Shown here: in pieces, positions 58,052 through 64,000 of the stretch
Position numbering within the stretch: the stretch's first letter is position 1
Layout of the letters: each line of letters opens with the position of its first letter
Translations under genes and position numbers: made by a program
Assembly (NCBI RefSeq): GCF_006782915.1
Contig: NZ_VCNP01000044.1
Location: 161,400-225,399 of the forward strand
DNA: 64,000 nucleotides
Source: Streptomyces calvus
Lineage (GTDB): Bacteria > Actinomycetota > Actinomycetes > Streptomycetales > Streptomycetaceae
Direction: 5' to 3'
The notes under the pieces: model-generated
The model's database searches: none
What the model was told of the DNA's origin: nothing
The model's input: only the letters and a program-made list of their open reading frames with translations

Positions 58052-59661
58052 AGCAGGTCCTCCTCGGTCACCGGGTCCGCGGCCTCCGGTACGGCCTCCT
58101 CACCGGGCGGCCCGCCATGGGTCCACGGGGTCTCCTCCGGGTCGGGCAGCTTCGCCCCGCCGCGCGGCTCGTGCTCGAACAGTGTGAAGCACACGCGGTC
58201 GCCCTTCTCCGGCACGGACCCCGCCTCGGGCTCCTTGCCGCGCCCCATCTTGTCCAGGATGCGCAGGACGAGCAGCGTCTCCCCGCCGTCGCCGCCCGGC
58301 CCGTCCTCGCGGCCGACGAACTCCGCCGCCTGCGGCTTCCCGCCCAGCGAGCGGTACACCCGGGCCCGCTCGCCCAGATGCGGGCCGTCGTCGGTGCGGA
58401 CGGTGACCAGCGGGCGCGGGCTGGGCCGCTTGCTGTCGCTGTACGCCATCACCACGTCGACCACCTCGCCCGCGAACGCCTCCCCGGCCAGCCGCCGGCC
58501 CGCCATCACCAGCGGATCGTCCAGGGCCTCCTGCGCCTCCAGCCGGGCCTGCTCCCGCTCGCGCACGGCGAGCTTGTTCGCCGCGGTGACCGCGTCGTCG
58601 CGGCGCGGCTGCGGGGGCTCACCGGCCAGCACCCGGTCCCGGTGCGAGGTGAACGACCAGCGGTCACGCGTCCACCGCTCCTCGACCCGCGCGCCCTCCG
58701 GCAGCTCCCGCAGCAGGTCCAGGCCGCGCCACACCGCGTCCCAGGTGGGCCGGGTACGGCTCTCGACCAGCGCGCGGATCTCCCGCTCGGCGGCGGTCAG
58801 CGCACCGAGGCGGTCGTCGGCCTCCAGACCGTCCTCCGCGGCGGCGAGCGCGGTACGGGCCCGGTCGTAGCGCTCGATCGCCGGGGCCAGCAGCTTGTTG
58901 TCGAACGCCGGGTCGGTCGCCGGGCCCGCGGGCGGGCACAACAACTGGCCGTCGGCGTCCCGCGCCAGCTCGGCCTCCTGCGCCGCCTCGGCACCCAAGC
59001 GCCCCTCGGGCGGGTCGATCCAGGCCAGCAGCGCCCCGAGGTGCTGGTCCTCCAGCGTGGACTGGCCGGTCGCCCAGTGCCGCGACAGCACGTCGGTCGT
59101 CGCCAGCAGCAGCGAGGAGCCGGGCACCCGGGCCCGCTCCCCGAAGTGCGTCAGCCACCGCCCGAGCAGCGGCACCCGCGGCGGCGCCGGGAACGGCGCC
59201 TCCGGGTCCTGCTCCGCCGTGCGCCGGAACCGCATGGACCGCCCGAGGAGCCGTACGAGGTCGATGCCGGCCCGCGACGGCACGATCAGCTGGGGCGCGT
59301 CCGCGCACAGCTCGACCTCGACCTTGATCCGCTTGCCGGTCTCCGGGTCGGTCTCGGCGCGCTCGGCGGCCTCGACGGCGTCGGCGAACCCGTCGACGTA
59401 CGGCAGGACCACGTCGGCCAGTTCGGACAGGAACGCGAACCGCAGGTCGCGGTCGCGCGGCTGCGGCACGGCCAGCAGCTTCGGCGCGTCCCGGTCGGTG
59501 CCCACCAGCGCGCCGAGCGGCGCGCCCGCCTCACCGGCGGTGGTGAGCGGCACGAACACCAGCGGGCGGGCGGACAGATGGCGGTGCCGGACGGTGGCGG
59601 CGGGCTGGGCGCGGCCCGTGCTGACGGCCTCGAGGCGGGCGAGGGTGGCGATCAGCGACAC
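58048..59661 (-). CDS. Unknown protein of nuclease-helicase operon
   Basis: A 537-residue protein I do not recognise. GTG 59661 follows GGGAGG. The N-terminal half is mixed (RPLVFVPLTTAGEAGAPLGALVG, LRFAFLSELADVVLPYVDGF, QLIVPSRAGIDLVRLLGRSMRF). Residues 250-420 are long charged helices, probably coiled coil (FDNKLLAPAIERYDRARTALAAAEDGLEADDRLGALTAAEREIRALVESR; AANKLAVREREQARLEAQEALDDP). The C-terminus has a beta-rich OB-like stretch (GEVVDVVMAYSDSKRPSPRPLVTVRTDDGPHLGERARVYRSLGG) and an acidic tail. It overlaps the nuclease gene by 10 bases and the helicase by 4, so it is likely their structural partner. Confidence 0.75.
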   Translation of the reverse strand: MSLIATLARLEAVSTGRAQPAATVRHRHLSARPLVFVPLTTAGEAGAPLGALVGTDRDAPKLLAVPQPRDRDLRFAFLSELADVVLPYVDGFADAVEAAERAETDPETGKRIKVEVELCADAPQLIVPSRAGIDLVRLLGRSMRFRRTAEQDPEAPFPAPPRVPLLGRWLTHFGERARVPGSSLLLATTDVLSRHWATGQSTLEDQHLGALLAWIDPPEGRLGAEAAQEAELARDADGQLLCPPAGPATDPAFDNKLLAPAIERYDRARTALAAAEDGLEADDRLGALTAAEREIRALVESRTRPTWDAVWRGLDLLRELPEGARVEERWTRDRWSFTSHRDRVLAGEPPQPRRDDAVTAANKLAVREREQARLEAQEALDDPLVMAGRRLAGEAFAGEVVDVVMAYSDSKRPSPRPLVTVRTDDGPHLGERARVYRSLGGKPQAAEFVGREDGPGGDGGETLLVLRILDKMGRGKEPEAGSVPEKGDRVCFTLFEHEPRGGAKLPDPEETPWTHGGPPGEEAVPEAADPVTEEDLL

Positions 59662-60878
59662 GGGGCCACCTCCCGCGCGGCGACGGGAACGGGCGCGTCG
59701 GCCAGAGCCTCCGCGCGCAGGGCCGCCGCCCGGCGCAGCGCCGCCACCGTCGGGTCGTCGGGGTCGCCGGCCTCGCCGCGGGCCGCCGCGAGCACCTCCT
59801 CGACGGTGGTCAGGGCGCCCAGCTCCGCGCGGACCGGACGGCCCAGCCGGGTCACCGCGCCGGCCGCGCGGGAACGGTCCCGGCAGTGGAAGGCCAGCTC
59901 GCACGCGGACAGGCACTCCGGCGCGTAGGTCGCCGGGACGGACTCCACGGCCGCGGCCAGGCGCTCGGCGGGCAGCTCGGGCGAGAAGCAGGTGCCCTCG
60001 GGGAGCGTGTCGGCGATCTCCTCGATACGGGTGAGCCGGTCCAGCTGGCGGGCGGTCACCGCGCGCTGCTTGCGCACGTCCACGGCGGACGCGGTGGGCA
60101 GGTTGGAGAAGTCCTTGGGGCACACCAGCAGGATCCGGTGCCGCACGCGCGGGGACGGTTCCAGCCGCGCGGCGACCCGCTCCAGGGCCAGCACGTACAC
60201 CGCGGCCTGGCGGGCCGCCGCGCCGACCTTCGCGGGGTCCGCGGCGCCGTCCAGCATGGGGAAGGACTTGATCTCCACGACCGTCCAGCTGCCGTCCGGG
60301 TGCACCACGACCGCGTCCGGCTCCAGGAAGGCGGGGGAGCCCGCGACGTCCAGCGCGAGCATCGGGTGGTCGAGCAGCGTCCAGGCGCCCGGTGCGGCGG
60401 TGGCGGCCTCGGTGGCCTCGCGCAGCGCCAGTTCCGTGCGCGCGGTGCGGCCCTCGGGGCCCTGTGCGGTGAGGTCGGGCACGTGCGCGCCGGCGGGCGG
60501 CTCGGCCGCGCGGTCCAGCTTCTCGTGGGCGAGGCGCAGCAGTTCCGTACCGCCGTCGGCCTTCACCTTCGCCTCGAAGGCGTTGCCCCGCACGAACGCG
60601 AACTGCGACTGGCCGAAGACCGACGGTGCGCCCAGCGCGCTCGCCAGCGCCGCCTTGTTCACCCCGGCGCCGTCGAGGATCGCGCGCCGTCTGCAGCCCG
60701 GGTTGGCGGCGAGGGCGGCCAGGGCGCGCGCGTCCAGCGCCTTCGCCGGCACCTCGGGGCCGCGCAGCTCAGCGAGCCGGTGCCGGAGCGCCTTCTCCCG
60801 CGTCCGAGGGGGAGGCACCCGGTTCGGCTGCTGGTCCGTACCGCGACTCGGGCTGCCGCTGCCGTGGAAATCGCTCAC
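59652..60878 (-). CDS. RecB/Cas4-like PD-(D/E)XK nuclease with Fe-S type cysteines
   Basis: A 408-residue predicted nuclease. The catalytic core FLEPDAVVVHPDGSWTVVEIKSF gives Asp then Glu-x-Lys, and ARQAAVYVLALERV is the Q-x3-Y motif of the RecB family. A lone Cys near the N-terminus (NPGCRRR) plus ECLSACELAFHCRDRS (C-x3-C-x5-C) near the C-terminus is the 4Fe-4S arrangement of AddB, Dna2 and Cas4. I chose GTG 60878; the frame is open to TTG 60908 and a GTG at 60818 is possible. The 5' end overlaps the PAP2 gene upstream by about 110 bases. Confidence 0.83.
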   Translation of the reverse strand: MSDFHGSGSPSRGTDQQPNRVPPPRTREKALRHRLAELRGPEVPAKALDARALAALAANPGCRRRAILDGAGVNKAALASALGAPSVFGQSQFAFVRGNAFEAKVKADGGTELLRLAHEKLDRAAEPPAGAHVPDLTAQGPEGRTARTELALREATEAATAAPGAWTLLDHPMLALDVAGSPAFLEPDAVVVHPDGSWTVVEIKSFPMLDGAADPAKVGAAARQAAVYVLALERVAARLEPSPRVRHRILLVCPKDFSNLPTASAVDVRKQRAVTARQLDRLTRIEEIADTLPEGTCFSPELPAERLAAAVESVPATYAPECLSACELAFHCRDRSRAAGAVTRLGRPVRAELGALTTVEEVLAAARGEAGDPDDPTVAALRRAAALRAEALADAPVPVAAREVAPCR

Positions 60879-61728
60879 CCGCGGAAGTCTGGCATCCGGC
60901 ACTGACAATCGGGGAACCGGCGCCCGACGCGGCCGCCGTGACCGGCGCGGGCCGGGACAGCCACCGCGCCTTCGCCAGGTCGGTGCACCGCATCACGTAC
61001 GGCGCGAGCAGCAGTCCGGCGCCCATGACGGCGGCGCCCGCGACGGCGTCGAGGAAGTAGTGGTTCGCGGTGCCCATCACCACGATCACGGTCACCAGCG
61101 GATAGGCGACGGCGGCCGCCCTGGCCAGCGGGGTGCGCCCGTAGCGCCACAGGATCACCCCGCACCACAGCGACCAGCCCACGTGCAGGCTCGGCATCGC
61201 CGCGTACTGGTTGGTCATGCCGCCCAGCCCGCGCGGCGCGCTCGCCTCGCCGCCCCACCAGCCGTACGCGCTGTAGTGGGCCATCGTGTCGACGAAGCCG
61301 TGGCTCGGGTCGAGCAGCCGGGGCGGGCAGGTGGGCAGCAGGGTGAAGCCGATCAGGCCGATGAAGGTGGACGTCATCAGCCAGGTGCGGGCGGCCCGGT
61401 AGCGCACCGCGTGGGAGCGGAACAGCCAGACGAGGAGCGCCGGGGTCACCAGGTAGTGCAGCGAGGCGTACCAGAAGTCGGCCGGTATGCCCAGCCACGG
61501 CTCAGCGGTGAAGAGACGGTTCAGCGGGTGCTCGGCGTTGAGGTGCAGCGCCTTCTCGATGCGCAGGATCGCCAGACCGTGGTCCACGGCGTCGGAGACG
61601 TCGCCGCGCACGACCAGCCGTCCCGCCGAGTAGCAGGCGTACACCAGGAGGATGATCGGCAGCTCGGACCACCAGCGCAGCCGGGCTGCCGGGGCTGTCC
61701 CGGTGCCCGGTGTCTCGGTGTGCGGCAT
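60769..61728 (-). CDS. PAP2 superfamily membrane phosphatase
   Basis: A 319-residue integral membrane protein with about six helices and PAP2 motifs: LLPTCPPRLLDP (motif 1 region), AMPSLHVGWSLW (P-S-x-H) and GTANHYFLDAVAGA (catalytic His, Asp). It belongs to the inositol phosphorylceramide synthase/aureobasidin-resistance-like type found in actinomycetes and probably acts on a lipid phosphate. The last 60 residues are Pro/Ala/Ser-rich and are encoded by DNA that also carries the start of the nuclease gene in another frame. Confidence 0.85.
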   Translation of the reverse strand: MPHTETPGTGTAPAARLRWWSELPIILLVYACYSAGRLVVRGDVSDAVDHGLAILRIEKALHLNAEHPLNRLFTAEPWLGIPADFWYASLHYLVTPALLVWLFRSHAVRYRAARTWLMTSTFIGLIGFTLLPTCPPRLLDPSHGFVDTMAHYSAYGWWGGEASAPRGLGGMTNQYAAMPSLHVGWSLWCGVILWRYGRTPLARAAAVAYPLVTVIVVMGTANHYFLDAVAGAAVMGAGLLLAPYVMRCTDLAKARWLSRPAPVTAAASGAGSPIVSAGCQTSAGERFPRQRQPESRYGPAAEPGASPSDAGEGAPAPAR

Positions 61729-61913
61729 CCGATCGCTCCCCCTTGGTCTCGCGCGGCGCTCCGTCGGCGGCCAGCCACTCTACGGTGTGGCCCGTTCACC
61801 CGGCAGACGCCCTCGGCCCTGATAGACGTCGAGATCGCCCGCCGGGTTGCCCGCGACCGGTGTGAGCGATGATGGAGTAGTTCCTCTTGCGAATTCCTCC
61901 TGGAAGGTCTCCC

Positions 61914-62510
61914 ATGGCACCGCGCATCCTGCTGGCCCGGCACGGACAGACCGAGTGGTCGCTGTCCGGCAAGCACACCGGCAGCACGGACGTACCGCTG
62001 TTGGAGGAGGGACGGCGTGGTGCCAAGCTCCTCGGCGAGCGCCTGCACCGGGCGCCGTACGACGGCCTGTCCGGTGTCGAGGTGCGCACCAGCCCGCTGT
62101 CCCGCGCGCGGGAGACGTGTGAGCTGGCCGGGTTCGGCGACCGCGCGCAGACCTGGGACACGCTCATGGAGTGGCACTACGGGGCGTACGAGGGCATGAC
62201 CCCGGCCGAGATACAGGCCGTCCGCCCCGGTTGGCTGATCTGGCGGGACGGCGTGCCGGAGGGGGAGACCCTGGCCGAGGTGACGGCCCGCGCGGACGAG
62301 GTGGTGGCGTGGGCCCGCTCCGCCGACCGCGACGTGCTGGTCTTCGCCCACGGCCACATCCTGCGCTCCATCGGCGCCCGCTGGCTGGGCCTTCCGCTCG
62401 ACTTCGCCGCCCGCATCCGCCTCAACCCGACGTCCCTGTCGGTCCTCGGCTGGGCCTACGGCGAACCGGCCGTCGAGACCTGGAACGACCAGGGCCACCT
62501 GACGGCCTGA
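61914..62510 (+). CDS. Histidine phosphatase (phosphoglycerate-mutase-like) family protein
   Basis: A 198-residue phosphatase. The phosphohistidine motif is ILLARHGQTEWSLSGKHTG (R-H-G), the second Arg is in VRTSPLSRARETCELAGF, the acid is in LMEWHYGAYEGMT, and the second His is in VLVFAHGHILRSIGARWLG. Small-molecule phosphate esters are the usual substrates. ATG 61914 follows GGAAGG. It is divergent from the PAP2 gene. Confidence 0.9.
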   Translation: MAPRILLARHGQTEWSLSGKHTGSTDVPLLEEGRRGAKLLGERLHRAPYDGLSGVEVRTSPLSRARETCELAGFGDRAQTWDTLMEWHYGAYEGMTPAEIQAVRPGWLIWRDGVPEGETLAEVTARADEVVAWARSADRDVLVFAHGHILRSIGARWLGLPLDFAARIRLNPTSLSVLGWAYGEPAVETWNDQGHLTA

Positions 62511-62637
62511 GACCGTCCCGCGAAACGGGCCGCACCCCAGTGGTTCGCCCGTGCCCGCGAGCCCCAATGGCCGGAGAGCCCCGAGCGCGCCGCGCCCGTC
62601 CCGTCCCCGGCGTTTCGGCGCGCGTGGGGCGCGGCGT

Positions 62638-64000
62638 TCACACCATGCGCGGCAGTGCGGCGTGGCGGTCGAGGAACGCCGAGACGCCGGAGGCGTGGCG
62701 GTGCGGGAGGAGCACCCGGGACGTGCCCGCCAGCATGGTGCGCACGCGGGAGGACTGGACGTCCGACAGCAGGTCCAGGACGCGCATGCCGGCCCGGGCC
62801 GCCTCGTCGGGCCGGCCGCCGCGGGCCAGGTCGTCCGCCAGTTCCGCCGTGTACAGGGCGATGTTGCGGGTGAAGTGCGGATCCTGGAGCTCCGCCGCGC
62901 GCCGTGCGTGCCGCGCCGCGCGCGGCCAGTCGCCCAGCGTCGACCAGCACTGCGCCTCCAGGCCCTCCAGTTCCGCCTCTCCGTAGAAGGTCATCCACTC
63001 CGGGTCGGCCTCCGAGGCGCCCCGCTCGAAGTACGTCTGCGCCCGGGTCAGCGCCTGCTCGCAGCCGGTACGGTCGGCGAGCCCCGCCCAGCCGCCCGCC
63101 TCGCGCAGCGCCAGCAGCGACATCAGCCGGGGCGAGCCCAGCGACCGCGCCACCCGCTGCGCGGCCTGCGCCGCCCTGACCGCCTCCCGGGGCCGGCCCG
63201 CGTCCCGTGCGAGGAACGCCGTGTTGCAGAAGGCGTGCGCCTCCAGTCCCGGGTCCCCGGTCACCCGTGCGGTCGCCAGGGCCTCCGCGTAGTGCGAGCG
63301 CGCGTCGTCGAAGCGGCCCGAGTCGTGCGCCAGCCAGCCCACCGAGATGGCCAGTTCACCGGCGCCCGCGTACAGCCGGTCCGCCGTCCGCTGCCGGGTC
63401 GCCCCGGCGTCCAGCAGCGCGTAGGCGGCCCGCAGCGGTGCCGCCGCGCGGCGGTAGAGCCCGTCCGCACCGTGCCGGTCGTCCAGCAGCCGGATCCGGC
63501 GGACGGCTTCCTCCAGCGCGCCCGCGTCGCTCGCGCCCGGGCGGCGCACGGCGCGCTGGGCCGCCGCGGCGTCCGGGGCGAGCCCGCGCGGGCTCAGTGA
63601 GGCGGCGGCCACCGTGGCGCCACCGCCGGTCATGAATGCGCGACGCAGCACGTCGCTCTCCTCGTGGTCGTGCGTGTCGTACGTGTCGTACCGGTTGTGC
63701 GTCTCATACGGCTCGTGCGTCCCGCTGTTCTCATTCGTGTGGCCCGCCGGGTTCTCGGCGCGCGGTCCGGGGAGCAGGTCCCCGGCGGTTCGCGCCCGGC
63801 GGCCGCGCACCGCGGAGCGGGGCGCGAAGCCCAGGTCGGTCAGGGTGCGGCCGGGGAACATGTGCAGGAACACCCGCTCGTAGGCGTAGTTGGGGCAGCG
63901 GATCTCGCCGGCCTCCACCCGGTGCACGTACCGCGCGTCGCAGCTGACCCGCTCACCGATCTCGCGGGCGGCCCGCCGTACCGCCGCGGCGAACTCGGGC
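62638..64000 (-). CDS. XRE-like regulator with TPR-type C-terminus, 5' end off the edge
   Basis: 454 residues are visible and the start lies beyond the right edge. The first visible residues PEFAAAVRRAAREIGERVSCDARYVHRVEAGEIRCPNYAYERVFLHMFPG are a helix-turn-helix of the short Streptomyces XRE type. Next is a disordered stretch with an NENSGTHEPYETHNRYDTYDT-like repeat, then a hydrophobic Ala/Gly segment (FMTGGGATVAAASLSPRGLA). The rest is helical repeats with TPR character (GELAISVGWLAHDSGRFDDARSHYAEALATARVTGD). These regulators are usually developmental or of unknown target. Confidence 0.78.
   Translation of the reverse strand, partial: PEFAAAVRRAAREIGERVSCDARYVHRVEAGEIRCPNYAYERVFLHMFPGRTLTDLGFAPRSAVRGRRARTAGDLLPGPRAENPAGHTNENSGTHEPYETHNRYDTYDTHDHEESDVLRRAFMTGGGATVAAASLSPRGLAPDAAAAQRAVRRPGASDAGALEEAVRRIRLLDDRHGADGLYRRAAAPLRAAYALLDAGATRQRTADRLYAGAGELAISVGWLAHDSGRFDDARSHYAEALATARVTGDPGLEAHAFCNTAFLARDAGRPREAVRAAQAAQRVARSLGSPRLMSLLALREAGGWAGLADRTGCEQALTRAQTYFERGASEADPEWMTFYGEAELEGLEAQCWSTLGDWPRAARHARRAAELQDPHFTRNIALYTAELADDLARGGRPDEAARAGMRVLDLLSDVQSSRVRTMLAGTSRVLLPHRHASGVSAFLDRHAALPRMV

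Overview
The window is GC-rich actinomycete DNA that reads as Streptomyces chromosome. The signs are GTG/TTG starts with GGAGG-type ribosome binding sites, very high third-position GC, the cslA-glxA-GH6 locus, an IclR/ROK/XRE-TPR regulator style, a DasR-type operator and a cdgA-like GGDEF-EAL gene. The order LPMO - SPFH protein - NlpC-like protein - cslA - glxA - GH6 lipoprotein matches, as far as I remember it, the SCO2833-SCO2838 stretch of S. coelicolor. Most of the window right of about 17 kb is therefore core-like, while 1-17 kb is accessory.

Accessory region. Bases 1-2.1 kb carry a partial YezG-like gene, a small secretory-type protein and two GNAT acetyltransferases. From 2.1 to 6.7 kb lies a compact RiPP locus: an XRE/TPR regulator, a DUF6415-like small protein, a precursor peptide (tgmA), an ATP-grasp ligase (tgmB) and a PIMT-like methyltransferase. 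This is the gene set expected for an ester/amide-crosslinked graspetide that is then methylated, perhaps to an aspartimide. From 6.7 to 17 kb, on the minus strand, lies a restriction/defence island. Five genes are joined by four-base start/stop overlaps: a Z1 ATPase, a DUF4420-like PD-(D/E)XK nuclease, a MORC-type GHKL ATPase, an unknown 299-residue protein, and a DUF6339-like protein fused to a C5-methyltransferase domain that has lost its catalytic cysteine. An intact C5 methyltransferase follows after nine bases, and a Vsr mismatch endonuclease lies upstream.

Core-like region, 17-31.5 kb: an S37 peptidase, a SEC-C protein, a DUF6412-like/YidC pair, a fumarylacetoacetase-family enzyme, a TIR-transmembrane-propeller protein, a divergent Gfo/Idh/MocA and ROK pair with a palindromic operator between them, an LAATG cell-wall protein, a NagD-like HAD phosphatase and an odd sortase with a hexapeptide-repeat cytosolic tail and no arginine after its cysteine.

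31.9-41.3 kb is the tip-glycan region: GH6 lipoprotein, GlxA radical copper oxidase and CslA synthase, then a peptidoglycan-type secreted protein, an SPFH protein and a secreted AA10 LPMO under a DasR-type site. Two identical tRNA-Lys(CTT) genes lie here and a third at 51.4 kb.

41.5-50.1 kb is a catabolic cluster: an IclR regulator, a four-gene Ehu-like ABC importer, a DUF3830 protein, an amidase, a D-2-hydroxyacid dehydrogenase and two Asp/Glu-racemase-superfamily enzymes. The substrate is unknown.

50.3-64 kb holds small conserved proteins, an M6 metalloprotease, the cdgA-like cyclic-di-GMP enzyme, an LLM flavin oxidoreductase, a three-gene Fe-S nuclease / unknown / SF1 helicase operon, a PAP2 phosphatase, a histidine phosphatase and a partial regulator cut by the right edge.
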